From Clostridia bacterium (GTDB lineage: Bacteria > Bacillota > Clostridia > Oscillospirales > Acutalibacteraceae), in contig JAFULG010000040.1 of the NCBI GenBank assembly GCA_017473435.1, positions 1 through 34,558 of the forward strand: a DNA stretch of 34,558 nucleotides, read 5' to 3'. Position numbers and translations under genes: made by a program. The notes beneath the pieces are model-generated. The model did not search any database. It had not been told where the DNA came from and saw only the letters and a program-made list of their open reading frames with translations. Below, one piece after another: positions 9,534-17,493 of this stretch; position 1 is the first letter of the stretch; every line of letters begins with the position of its first letter.

Positions 9534-10307
9534 ATGAATAAAAAATCTGATCCCATTGCAGTAATAGATTCGGGTATGGGCGGCATAACTGTTCTTAGAA
9601 AGCTTTACAGACTGATGCCTAACGAAAACTTTATATATTTCGGCGATTCAGCCAATGCTCCTTACGGCGTTAAAACTACCGATGAAATCAGAGAGCTTAC
9701 CGTTGACGGAGTTGAAATGCTCATGGGTATGGGTGCAAAGGCTATTGTTATCGCATGTAACACTGCCACAAGTGCGGCGGCGGCAGGACTTCGTGAAAAA
9801 TATCCCGGATATCCCATTGTAGGTCTGGAGCCTGCTGTAAAGCCTGCGGCTCTTTCTATGGAGCAGCCTATTGTTCTTGTGCTTGCAACTCCGCTTACCT
9901 TGAGAGAGAAAAAATACCTTAAGCTTGTTGAACGCTTTGAGGGAGAAGCTACCTTTATTCCTCTGCCTGCGCCTGAGCTTGTACGCTTTATCGAAAGCGG
10001 AAATCTTGACAGCAAAGAAGAAATTGAATACCTTGAAAAAATCCTCGGCCCTTATACCGGTAATAAGGTTGATGCTGTCGTTCTCGGATGCACTCATTTT
10101 CCTTTTGCACGCAGACAGATTCAGCGTATTCTCGGTGATGAGGTTCTTGTATTCGAAGGCGGAAAGGGCGCTGCCAGACAGTGTAAGAGACTGCTTGAAA
10201 ATGCCGATCTTCTTGCTGAAGAAGATCAGCAGGGCAGAATACAGTTTATGAACAGCGACGAAAGCAAGATAGAGCTTTGTAAAAAGATGTTTTTCTACAA
10301 GGGATGA
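9534..10307 (+). CDS. murI: Glutamate racemase
   Basis: Interconverts L- and D-glutamate to supply D-Glu for peptidoglycan. The 257-aa protein shows the expected signatures: IAVIDSGMGGITVLRKL at the N-terminus, FGDSANAPYG (about residues 36-45), the first catalytic cysteine in IACNTATSA (about 73-81) and the second in VLGCTHFPF (about 183-191). Length and both cysteines are normal. The ATG is preceded by GGTGA 6 bases upstream. The next gene begins 4 bases after the stop, so the two are probably one transcript from the extended -10 promoter. Confidence 0.96.
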   Translation: MNKKSDPIAVIDSGMGGITVLRKLYRLMPNENFIYFGDSANAPYGVKTTDEIRELTVDGVEMLMGMGAKAIVIACNTATSAAAAGLREKYPGYPIVGLEPAVKPAALSMEQPIVLVLATPLTLREKKYLKLVERFEGEATFIPLPAPELVRFIESGNLDSKEEIEYLEKILGPYTGNKVDAVVLGCTHFPFARRQIQRILGDEVLVFEGGKGAARQCKRLLENADLLAEEDQQGRIQFMNSDESKIELCKKMFFYKG

Positions 10308-10311
10308 TAAA

Positions 10312-10980
10312 ATGAAGCTTCAGGATGAATTAAAAGAATATCTTATTTCCCAAGGTGCAAGTGACGTCGGATTTTGCTGTGTTGATGACGGTGATTTCGG
10401 AGAGTGTAAATACGCTGTCAGTATTGTTATTGCACTTTCTAAAGCTATTGTTGATGAAATAGGTGCAGAACCTACTCACACCTACTTCAATCATTACCGC
10501 AGCGTGAATGCTTTTATAGATTCCCTTTTATTAAAAGCCGGGCTTTTTCTTCAAAGAAAAGGTTATAATTATATTACTGTCGCTGCGTCTCAGTCTATTA
10601 ACAAGGACGGATGGAATTATAAGGGCAGATATTCACATAAAAAGGCTGCGGCTTTATCAGGTTTGGGTACTGTAGGTAAAAGCTCTATGTTTCTTCACAG
10701 TAAGTACGGTGCTTCAGTAAGGCTGGGAACAATTTTTACCGACTGTCCTTTTGATGTGAATAATTCAGTCCCTGAATCACCTTGCGAAAGCTGCAATGCT
10801 TGCGTAAAAGCTTGCCCCAGCGGTGCTATAAGCGGAAAAATGTGGACACCCGACCGTGACCGCGAGGAGATTTTTGACCCTGAAAAATGCAGTAACTATA
10901 TGAAAAACCACTTCAAGCATATCGGAAGAGGTGCAGTTTGCGGTATTTGCATGAAGGTTTGTCCTTACGGAGAAAAATAA
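10312..10980 (+). CDS. QueG-like 4Fe-4S double-cluster protein, short form
   Basis: A 222-aa cytoplasmic iron-sulfur protein. The C-terminal third carries two cysteine groups of the bacterial two-cluster ferredoxin type: CESCNACVKACP (about residues 162-173) and, after a lone Cys in EKCSNY, CGICMKVCP (about 212-220). The middle contains SHKKAAALSGLGTVGKSS, like the H-KxLAxxxGLGxxGKN region of epoxyqueuosine reductases. QueG itself is usually 300 aa or more with a HEAT-repeat tail, which is absent here; the protein ends right after the last cluster. It is therefore a QueG-related reductase of unknown substrate rather than a confident QueG. It lies 4 bases behind murI in the same transcript. 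Confidence 0.8.
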   Translation: MKLQDELKEYLISQGASDVGFCCVDDGDFGECKYAVSIVIALSKAIVDEIGAEPTHTYFNHYRSVNAFIDSLLLKAGLFLQRKGYNYITVAASQSINKDGWNYKGRYSHKKAAALSGLGTVGKSSMFLHSKYGASVRLGTIFTDCPFDVNNSVPESPCESCNACVKACPSGAISGKMWTPDRDREEIFDPEKCSNYMKNHFKHIGRGAVCGICMKVCPYGEK

Positions 10981-11076
10981 AAGCGATAAAAACAGAATAA
11001 ATATATGTAATATTGTATAAAAATATTTTGTAATAACTCAATAAACCGACACCTTGCTGAATTTGTTTTTCTACTA

Positions 11077-11105
11077 TTGAAATTTTAGGATTTTTATGCG
11101 ATAAT
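11077..11105 (+). promoter_or_regulatory. Promoter of the 76-aa gene
   Basis: TTGAAA (11077-11082), 17-base spacer, GATAAT (11100-11105), 37 bases before the start codon. The 160-base gap behind the QueG-like gene otherwise holds only AT-rich sequence. Confidence 0.6.
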
Positions 11106-11142
11106 AGCATCATCAAAAAATATTTAAAGGAGTCTTGTTACA

Positions 11143-11373
11143 ATGAAAAAGATTATATGCAAAGTTACTTATGATACTGACGCAGCAGAACTTGTTGCAA
11201 AGAAGACAGGCGGTGAATTCGGTGATCCTTCAGGTTATGAAGAAAGCCTTTATAAAACTGCTGACGGCAAGTTCTTTCTTTATGTAAACGGCGGCGAAGA
11301 TTCAATCTATCCCAAGGAAGACATTAAGAGAATGGCTGCAAAGAAAGCAGAAGAGTGGCAGGCTAACGCATAA
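11143..11373 (+). CDS. Small hypothetical protein, 76 aa
   Basis: A small soluble protein, MKKIICKVTYDTDAAELV at its start, with a central ESLYKTADGKFFLYVNGGED block and a basic helical end (KRMAAKKAEEWQ). The order Y-DT-A, then E-LYK-G-FFLY, then GG resembles a family of small Firmicutes proteins often found on plasmids and conjugative elements, but this is from memory and the function is not known. The ATG is preceded by AAAGGAG. It has its own promoter and a good terminator, so it is a monocistronic unit. Codon use matches the neighbouring core genes. Confidence 0.8.
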   Translation: MKKIICKVTYDTDAAELVAKKTGGEFGDPSGYEESLYKTADGKFFLYVNGGEDSIYPKEDIKRMAAKKAEEWQANA

Positions 11374-11387
11374 TTTTTTTAAAAGGC

Positions 11388-11418
11388 AAAATTCCGGCTG
11401 CAAAGTCGGAATTTTTTG
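11388..11418 (+). terminator. Terminator of the 76-aa gene
   Basis: AAAATTCCGGC (11388-11398) pairs with GTCGGAATTTT (11405-11415) with one G-U pair, and the T-run continues to 11417. Confidence 0.85.
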
Positions 11419-11438
11419 TTTTTATGAGAAAAAAAGAC

Positions 11439-11467
11439 TTGACTTTATCGTGCTATCGTGCTAAAGT
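11439..11467 (+). promoter_or_regulatory. Promoter of the his operon
   Basis: -35 TTGACT (11439-11444), 17-base spacer, -10 TAAAGT (11462-11467). The spacer consists almost wholly of a tandem octamer repeat. The leader to hisZ is only about 25-30 bases, so there is no room for a T-box or peptide attenuator. Confidence 0.6.
11446..11461. repeat. Tandem octamer TATCGTGC x2 between -35 and -10 of the his promoter
   Basis: Two perfect adjacent copies of TATCGTGC (11446-11453 and 11454-11461), followed by another T. The position within the promoter spacer suits a repressor or an architectural regulator. No known binding factor is recognised. Confidence 0.6.
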
Positions 11468-11499
11468 ATTAAAGCAAATACTTTTTAGGGGAAAATGTA

Positions 11500-12603
11500 A
11501 TGAATATCGAATCTAAAATCTTAAAGCCTGACGAAAAAGCGGCCTGCGTCTTACGTTCACTTTACAGTAATCTCGGTTACTGCCAATACAAAATGAGTAA
11601 GTTTGAAGAATATGCCTTATACATAAGAAATAAGGATTTCCTTGTCTCTGACGGAATCATATCCTTTACTGATACTAACGGACGTTTACTTGCGCTTAAG
11701 CCTGACGTAACCTTGTCTATTATCAACAATTCAAAGGATGTACCCGGTCATGTGCAGAAGCTTTATTATGACGAGAACGTTTACCGTATTTCTAAAAGCT
11801 CACGTTCATATAAAGAAATACGTCAGACCGGTCTTGAGTGTATCGGTGATGTAGGTCTGCTTGAAATATGTGAGGTTTTGCTTCTTGCTGTAAGAAGTCT
11901 CGAAAGCATAAGCGGAAATTATATATTTGAGCTTTCGCATGAAGGAATCGTTGAGTCCGTCTTTGATGATTATGACATAGATACATCTATCCGAGGTAAG
12001 CTTCTTTCAGCTGTCAGTAGAAAGAGTTGTGCTGAAATTGATGCTATATGTTCAGAAAACAACCTTTCTGAAAAGGCAAAAGAAACTATTTATGTATTTA
12101 CGGAGAACTATGTTTCTATTGACCGTGCCATTGAAAGTCTTGAAAGCATATGTCTTTCAGATAAATCAAAGGCTTCCTTTAAAGAGTTTTCGTTCCTTGT
12201 TTCATTCCTTGTAGATGCAGGCTTTGAAAATAAGATAAAAATTGATTTTTCCCTTACTAACGATATGAGTTATTACAGCGGTGTTGCCTTCAAGGGTTAC
12301 ATAAAAGGCATCCCTGCAAGTATTCTTTCGGGCGGTCAGTATGATAAGCTGATGAGAAAAATGGGCAGAAGCTCTGGTGCAATCGGATTCGCTGTTTATC
12401 TTGATGCTCTTGAGAGATTTAATCTTGAAGAAAAGGAATTTGATGTCGATATTGTTCTGCTTCATTCGGGTAATATTGCAGATACGCTGAAAACCGCTGA
12501 ATCTCTTTCCTCAGCAGGTAATACCGTAAGAGTGTGCAATGAAATCCCTAAAAATCTTCGTTACCGCCATGTTCTTAATGTCACACAGAAGGGGGACAAC
12601 TGA
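11500..12603 (+). CDS. hisZ: ATP phosphoribosyltransferase regulatory subunit HisZ
   Basis: A histidyl-tRNA-synthetase paralogue that activates short-form HisG and mediates histidine feedback. At 367 aa it has the class II synthetase catalytic fold: a motif-2-like segment around YYDENVYRISKSSRSYKEIRQ (about residues 87-107) and a C-terminal motif-3-like part, ILSGGQYDKLMRKMGRSSG (about 270-288). The tRNA-anticodon domain of true HisRS is missing, replaced by a short Rossmann-like tail (about 315-367). The adjacent HisG is the short form that needs HisZ, which confirms the call. The ATG at 11500 is preceded by AGGGGA. It is the first gene of the his operon, with hisG starting one base after its stop. 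Confidence 0.93.
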   Translation: MNIESKILKPDEKAACVLRSLYSNLGYCQYKMSKFEEYALYIRNKDFLVSDGIISFTDTNGRLLALKPDVTLSIINNSKDVPGHVQKLYYDENVYRISKSSRSYKEIRQTGLECIGDVGLLEICEVLLLAVRSLESISGNYIFELSHEGIVESVFDDYDIDTSIRGKLLSAVSRKSCAEIDAICSENNLSEKAKETIYVFTENYVSIDRAIESLESICLSDKSKASFKEFSFLVSFLVDAGFENKIKIDFSLTNDMSYYSGVAFKGYIKGIPASILSGGQYDKLMRKMGRSSGAIGFAVYLDALERFNLEEKEFDVDIVLLHSGNIADTLKTAESLSSAGNTVRVCNEIPKNLRYRHVLNVTQKGDN

Positions 12604-12604
12604 A

Positions 12605-13234
12605 ATGGAAATGCTTGATATTGCTCTTCCGAAGGGCAGACTCGGCGAAAAGGTGTATTCAATGTTTGAAAAAGCAGGCTTTCCCTGTCCGTCAATCCGT
12701 GAGGAGAACAGAAAGCTTATATTTGAAAATGAGGAGCTTGGTATCAGATTTTTCTGGGTTAAGCCTTCCGATGTAGCTATTTATGTTGAGCGAGGAGCTG
12801 CTGATATAGGAGTTGCAGGTAAGGATATTCTTCTTGAATATGAGCCCGACGTATATGAGCTTCTCGATCTGAATATAGGTAAATGCCGTATGGCGGTTGC
12901 GGCTAAAAAAGATTTCCGCGATAATGTTAACACAACCTTACGTGTTGCAACAAAGTTTTCTAATATAGCTGAACATTTTTATGCTGAAAAGTGCCGTGAT
13001 ATTGATATAATTCACCTTAACGGCTCAATTGAAATAGCTCCTATTCTTGGCCTTTCCGATGTAATAGTTGATATAGTTGAAACGGGGAAAACCCTTTATG
13101 AGAACAACCTTGAACCTATTGAAACAATCGTTCCGATAAGTGCAAGGCTTATTTCGAATAAAGCAAGCTATCAGTTTAAAAATGAGATTATAGAAAAAAT
13201 CAGGCTCGGTCTTTCAGAACAGGTAGGTGTATGA
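12605..13234 (+). CDS. hisG: ATP phosphoribosyltransferase catalytic subunit, short form
   Basis: Catalyses the first step of histidine synthesis, joining PRPP to ATP. The 209-aa protein is the short form lacking the C-terminal regulatory ACT-like domain and so depends on HisZ. Motifs include ALPKGRLG near the N-terminus, GAADIGVAGKDIL (about residues 63-75) and the PRPP-binding region around IVDIVETGKTLYEN (about 158-171). I chose the ATG at 12605 with AAGGGGGAC 8 bases upstream; an in-frame ATG at 12539 would overlap hisZ and add a non-conserved leader. Its stop is one base before the hisD ATG. Confidence 0.96.
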   Translation: MEMLDIALPKGRLGEKVYSMFEKAGFPCPSIREENRKLIFENEELGIRFFWVKPSDVAIYVERGAADIGVAGKDILLEYEPDVYELLDLNIGKCRMAVAAKKDFRDNVNTTLRVATKFSNIAEHFYAEKCRDIDIIHLNGSIEIAPILGLSDVIVDIVETGKTLYENNLEPIETIVPISARLISNKASYQFKNEIIEKIRLGLSEQVGV

Positions 13235-13235
13235 A

Positions 13236-14510
13236 ATGATAAGTATTTTAAAATACGGTGAGGTTTCAAACGATGAAATCTTCGCCCGGGGAACAGCTGT
13301 TACCGATGTATCGGACATCGTTGCTGATATTATATATAACGTAAGAAAAAACGGAGACAAGGCTCTTTTTGAATATTGCGAAAAATTCGATAAGGCAAAG
13401 CTCGATTCCCTTGAAGTAACTGAAGAAGAAATTGAGGAAGCTTTCAATACCGTAGAGCCACGTTTTATAGAAATTCTTGAAAAGGCCGCAGCTAATATCC
13501 GCGCGTTTCATGAAAAGCAGGTCAGAAACAGCTTTATTATTAATGATAAAGACGGCGTTGTTATCGGACAGAAGGTTATTCCTGTTGAAAAAGCAGGATT
13601 GTATGTTCCCGGCGGTACAGCTGCATATCCTTCAACTGTTCTTATGGACAGTATCCCTGCTAAAATTGCAGGTTGTAAGGAAATATGTATTACAACACCT
13701 CCTAACGCTGAAGGCAAAGTAAATCCTGTTATCCTTGCCGCGGCTAAAATTGCCGGCGTAGACCGTATCTTTAAGGTAGGCGGAGCTCAGGCTATAGCCG
13801 CTCTCGCTTACGGAACGGAAACCGTTCCCAAGGTTGATAAAATTGTAGGTCCCGGCAATGCTTTTGTTGCAGAGGCAAAAAAGCAGGTTTACGGAATTGT
13901 TTCCATTGATATGATTGCAGGCCCGAGTGAAATTCTTGTTGTTGCTGACGGAAAAAGTAATGCAAAGCACGTTGCAGCGGACTTGCTTTCTCAGGCTGAA
14001 CACGATAAAATGGCAAGTGCAGTGCTTGTTACTGACAGTGAAGATTTTGCAAAAGCGGTAAGTGCTGAGCTGGAAAGACAGATTCCTCTTCTCCCGAGAG
14101 AGGAGATTGCAAGAGTCTCCATTGATAACAACGGAAAAATCATCGTCAGCGACGATCTTATGAAAGCTATCGATATTGCTAACGAAATTGCTCCCGAGCA
14201 TCTTGAGCTTTGTGTTGATAATCCATTTGATTATCTTGATAAAATCAAGCATGCAGGCTCAATATTTATGGGTCGCTATTGTCCTGAGGCTCTGGGGGAT
14301 TATTTTGCCGGTCCGAATCACACATTGCCTACAACGGGTACAGCAAGGTTTTCCAGTCCGCTTTCCGTTGACGATTTTGTAAAAAAGACACAGTATACAT
14401 ATTATACGAAAGAGGCTCTTTCAAGGGTTGCTGAAGATGTGGCTTTCTTTGCTGAAAAAGAAGGACTTACAGCTCACGCCAGAAGTGCCACAGTACGTTT
14501 TGAGGAATAA
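13236..14510 (+). CDS. hisD: Histidinol dehydrogenase
   Basis: Performs the last two oxidations, L-histidinol to L-histidine, with NAD and zinc. The 424-aa protein carries the signatures VPGGTAAYPSTVLM, VGGAQAIAALAYGT, IAGPSEILVVADG, SQAEHD (zinc ligands Gln and His) and EIAPEHLEL (catalytic Glu/His pair), with a C-terminal GPNHTLPTTGTARF region. I prefer the ATG at 13236, one base after the hisG stop, with AGGTG 6 bases upstream. A GTG at 13227 in the same frame would add three residues and has poorer spacing. hisC follows after two bases. Confidence 0.97.
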   Translation: MISILKYGEVSNDEIFARGTAVTDVSDIVADIIYNVRKNGDKALFEYCEKFDKAKLDSLEVTEEEIEEAFNTVEPRFIEILEKAAANIRAFHEKQVRNSFIINDKDGVVIGQKVIPVEKAGLYVPGGTAAYPSTVLMDSIPAKIAGCKEICITTPPNAEGKVNPVILAAAKIAGVDRIFKVGGAQAIAALAYGTETVPKVDKIVGPGNAFVAEAKKQVYGIVSIDMIAGPSEILVVADGKSNAKHVAADLLSQAEHDKMASAVLVTDSEDFAKAVSAELERQIPLLPREEIARVSIDNNGKIIVSDDLMKAIDIANEIAPEHLELCVDNPFDYLDKIKHAGSIFMGRYCPEALGDYFAGPNHTLPTTGTARFSSPLSVDDFVKKTQYTYYTKEALSRVAEDVAFFAEKEGLTAHARSATVRFEE

Positions 14511-14512
14511 AA

Positions 14513-15580
14513 ATGAGCAGATTTTTAAATGAAAAATATCAGAAGCTTGAAGCCTATACTCCCGGTGAACAGCCGAGAGATATGAAATATATCAAGCTTA
14601 ATACAAACGAATCACCTTATCCGCCGTCACAGGGTGTGCTTGATGCGGTGAATTCTATTGAAGCGGCTAATCTTCGCCTTTATTCTGACCCGGAATGTAA
14701 AAACCTTAAAAAGGCTATTGCCGAGCTTTACGGTGTGGAAACAGATAATATTTATCTGTCCAACGGTTCTGATGATATACTTAACTTCTCATTTATGGCT
14801 TTTGCCGGTAACGGAGTTAAAGCAGCTTTTCCCGAAATAAGCTACGGCTTTTATAAGGTTTATGCAGAGCTTTACGGTCTTGATTATGTAAAAATCCCTC
14901 TTACTGAGGACTTTTCCGTGAATCCGCAGGATTATAACAGCCTTAACTGTTTTATTGTTATTGCAAATCCAAATGCTCCAACGGGTAAGACGATTTCAAA
15001 GGACGACATAATCGGTATACTTGAATCAAACCCCTATAATGTTGTGCTGATTGATGAGGCTTATGTTGACTTCGGCGGCGAATCGGTTTATCCGCTGATA
15101 AAGGAATACAAAAATCTTCTTGTGGTTCAGACCTTTTCAAAGTCACGTTCAATGGCAGGTGCAAGACTTGGCTTTGCCTTCGGTGATAAGGAGCTTATCA
15201 GCGACCTTAACAAAATCAAGTATTCTACCAATCCCTATAATATCAACAGGCTTACTCTTGTTGCAGGTGAAGCAGCAATAAAAGAAAATGAGTATTATAT
15301 GGAAAATTGCAAAAAAATCATAGCTACAAGAGATTACACGGTTGAAGAGCTTAAAAAGCTCAGCTTTGATGTTATTGACTCAAAGGCTAACTTTGTTTTT
15401 GCAAAGAACTGTACTGTTTCCGGTCAGTATCTTTATGAATCACTTAAGTCAAAGGGCATTCTTGTAAGACATTTCAGCGATGAAAAAATAAAGGATTACA
15501 TCAGAATAACAATCGGCGCAAGGGAAGAAATGGAAGCTTTTATTGCTACAGTTAAAACCGTTCTGGAGGAAGTAAAATGA
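14513..15580 (+). CDS. hisC: Histidinol-phosphate aminotransferase
   Basis: PLP enzyme that converts imidazole acetol phosphate to L-histidinol phosphate. The 355-aa protein is an aspartate-aminotransferase-fold member with LNTNESPYPPS (about residues 28-38), NPNAPTGK (about 150-157), IDEAYVDFGG (about 181-190) and the PLP lysine in TFSKSRSMAGARLGF (about 204-218). Class I subgroup alternatives such as tyrosine aminotransferases are less likely given the operon. It starts two bases after hisD and overlaps hisB by four bases (ATGA). Confidence 0.96.
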   Translation: MSRFLNEKYQKLEAYTPGEQPRDMKYIKLNTNESPYPPSQGVLDAVNSIEAANLRLYSDPECKNLKKAIAELYGVETDNIYLSNGSDDILNFSFMAFAGNGVKAAFPEISYGFYKVYAELYGLDYVKIPLTEDFSVNPQDYNSLNCFIVIANPNAPTGKTISKDDIIGILESNPYNVVLIDEAYVDFGGESVYPLIKEYKNLLVVQTFSKSRSMAGARLGFAFGDKELISDLNKIKYSTNPYNINRLTLVAGEAAIKENEYYMENCKKIIATRDYTVEELKKLSFDVIDSKANFVFAKNCTVSGQYLYESLKSKGILVRHFSDEKIKDYIRITIGAREEMEAFIATVKTVLEEVK

Positions 15581-16164
15581 GAATTGCAGAAATAAGCCGT
15601 AAAACGGCGGAAACTGATATAAAATTAAATCTCAACCTTGATGGTAAGGGCAACAGCTCAATAAAAACGGGTTGCGGATTCTTTGATCATATGCTTACTC
15701 TTTTTGCAAAGCACGGCAGATTTGACCTTACGGTTGAGTGTGAGGGTGATACCTATGTTGACTATCACCACACCGTTGAGGATATCGGTATTGTGCTCGG
15801 TAAGGCGTTCAATCAGGCTCTTGGTGAAAAACGGGGTATTGTGCGCTACGGCAATTTTATACTGCCTATGGATGAGAGTCTTATTATGACTGCCGTTGAT
15901 ATTTCAGGCAGAGCTTATCTTGGCTATGCACTCAATATACCTACTCAGAAGGTTGGCGATTTTGATACTGAGCTTGTTGAGGAATTTTTTGTAGCCTTCT
16001 GCCATAATGCAGGTCTTAATCTTCATATACGTCAGCTTGCAGGCTCTAATTCACACCATATAATCGAAGGCACATTCAAATCTGTTGCGCGTTCTCTTAA
16101 GGCGGCTGTCAGCGTTGATGAAGCCTTCAGAGACGAAATTCCATCAACCAAAGGAGTTTTATAA
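15577..16164 (+). CDS. hisB: Imidazoleglycerol-phosphate dehydratase
   Basis: Dehydrates imidazole glycerol phosphate to imidazole acetol phosphate with manganese. The 195-aa protein is the monofunctional form without the fused histidinol-phosphatase domain of enterobacteria. The duplicated metal motifs are visible: CGFFDHMLTLFAKHG and DYHHTVEDIGI in the first half, and CHNAGLNLHI and SNSHHIIEG in the second. It overlaps the hisC stop by four bases, with GGAGG at 15567-15571 inside hisC as ribosome site. Its stop TAA shares a base with the hisH ATG (TAATG). Confidence 0.97.
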   Translation: MRIAEISRKTAETDIKLNLNLDGKGNSSIKTGCGFFDHMLTLFAKHGRFDLTVECEGDTYVDYHHTVEDIGIVLGKAFNQALGEKRGIVRYGNFILPMDESLIMTAVDISGRAYLGYALNIPTQKVGDFDTELVEEFFVAFCHNAGLNLHIRQLAGSNSHHIIEGTFKSVARSLKAAVSVDEAFRDEIPSTKGVL

Positions 16165-16778
16165 TGATTGCTATTGTTGATTATGGCGTCGGTAATTTGT
16201 TTTCTCTTTCCTGTTCCTTAAAGGCTGTAGGCGCCGATGTTGTTGTTACCGGTGATAGAGAAATTATTGAGAAGGCCGATAAGCTTATTTTGCCGGGCGT
16301 GGGCGCATTCAGAGATGCGGCGGACAAGCTTTTCAATTCAGGTCTTGCCGATGTTGTTCTTGCTGAAGTAAAAAAAGGTAAGCCTCTTATGGGCATCTGT
16401 CTCGGCATGCAGATGCTTTTTGAAAAAAGCTATGAATACGGTGAATATGACGGTCTCGGTCTGCTTAAGGGTAATGTTGTCGGTATGGACGGTAGAATTC
16501 CTGAAGAGTTGAGTATTCCTCATATCGGTTGGAATGCGCTTAAGCTTAAAAAGAACAGCCCCTTATTCAAATACATTAACGAGGGCGATTGCGTTTACTT
16601 TGTGCATTCTTATTTTGCCTGTGACTGTGACGACAGCGTAACGGCAACAGCAGAATACGGTGCCGAAATTACTGCTTGTGTGGAAAAGAATAATGTGTTC
16701 GGCTGTCAGTTTCATCCTGAAAAGAGCGGCGATGTTGGTCTAAAGATACTTAAAGCGTTTTGCGAATTGGGGGAGTAA
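16164..16778 (+). CDS. hisH: Imidazole glycerol phosphate synthase, glutaminase subunit HisH
   Basis: Class I glutamine amidotransferase that hydrolyses glutamine and channels ammonia to HisF. The 204-aa protein has the oxyanion region LPGVGAFRDA, the nucleophile cysteine in MGICLGMQMLFE (about residues 76-87), the VYFVHSYF segment and the catalytic His/Glu in QFHPEKSG (about 183-190). The triad is complete. It starts on the last base of the hisB stop, with AAAGGAG upstream. One base separates its stop from hisA. Confidence 0.97.
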   Translation: MIAIVDYGVGNLFSLSCSLKAVGADVVVTGDREIIEKADKLILPGVGAFRDAADKLFNSGLADVVLAEVKKGKPLMGICLGMQMLFEKSYEYGEYDGLGLLKGNVVGMDGRIPEELSIPHIGWNALKLKKNSPLFKYINEGDCVYFVHSYFACDCDDSVTATAEYGAEITACVEKNNVFGCQFHPEKSGDVGLKILKAFCELGE

Positions 16779-16779
16779 T

Positions 16780-17493
16780 ATGAATATTTTTCCTGCTATT
16801 GATCTTGTAAAGGGCTGTGCAGTCCGTCTTTTTAAGGGCGACTACGATCAGATGACCGTTTACAGTGAGCAACCTGAAGAAATTGCAATTGATTTTGAAA
16901 AAAGCGGAGCTAAATTCCTTCATCTTGTTGATCTTGAGGGAGCAAAGGACGGTACAACCCCTAACATCGAAACGGTAAAAAAAATCCGCAGCTCATGCAA
17001 TCTTTTTATTGAAATCGGTGGCGGTGTACGTAATATGGAAACAGTTGAAGCATACCTGAACGCCGGTGTAGACCGTGTTATTTTAGGTACTGCCGCAGTC
17101 AGAGATGAAGCCTTTCTTAAGGCAGCTGTTGAGAAGTACGGTGAAAAAATTGCCGTTGGTGTTGATATCAAGGACGGCTTTGTTGCTATAAAAGGCTGGA
17201 CAGAGAAATCTGAGTTTGACGGCTTTGAATTCTGTAAAAAAATGCAGGACATCGGTGTAAAGGCAATTATATGTACCGATATTTCAAAAGACGGTGCAAT
17301 GAAGGGAACAAACCGTGAGCTTTATAAGGAGCTTTCGGAAAAGTTAAACGTTGACATTACGGCATCCGGCGGTGTTTCAACCCTCGATGATATAAAAGCT
17401 CTTGCCAAGATGAAGCTTTACGGAGCAATTATCGGAAAAGCTTATTATACCGGAGCAATTAAAATCAAAGATGCATTGGAGGTAGCAGAATGA
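16780..17493 (+). CDS. hisA: Phosphoribosylformimino-5-aminoimidazole carboxamide ribotide isomerase
   Basis: Amadori isomerase converting ProFAR to PRFAR. The 237-aa TIM barrel has the catalytic Asp in FPAIDLVKGCAVRL (D8 region), IGGGVRNMETVE in the phosphate-binding loop, the second Asp in VGVDIKDGFVAIKGW and a C-terminal SGGVSTLDDI phosphate loop. Sequence divergence from the paralogous hisF next door is clear, and the hisA-type GDYDQMTVY substrate loop separates the two. It overlaps hisF by four bases. Confidence 0.97.
   Translation: MNIFPAIDLVKGCAVRLFKGDYDQMTVYSEQPEEIAIDFEKSGAKFLHLVDLEGAKDGTTPNIETVKKIRSSCNLFIEIGGGVRNMETVEAYLNAGVDRVILGTAAVRDEAFLKAAVEKYGEKIAVGVDIKDGFVAIKGWTEKSEFDGFEFCKKMQDIGVKAIICTDISKDGAMKGTNRELYKELSEKLNVDITASGGVSTLDDIKALAKMKLYGAIIGKAYYTGAIKIKDALEVAE

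Noticed and set aside
9648-10097. A 149-codon open frame on the minus strand
   Set aside because: Antisense shadow of murI, whose catalytic motifs are clear.
11462-11499. Possible His T-box or attenuator before hisZ
   Set aside because: The leader is too short and contains no T-box sequence, specifier loop or terminator hairpin.
13632-14252. A 206-codon open frame on the minus strand
   Set aside because: It lies wholly within hisD, which has all family motifs. No ribosome site or recognisable domain; the product is a Cys/Asn-rich shadow.
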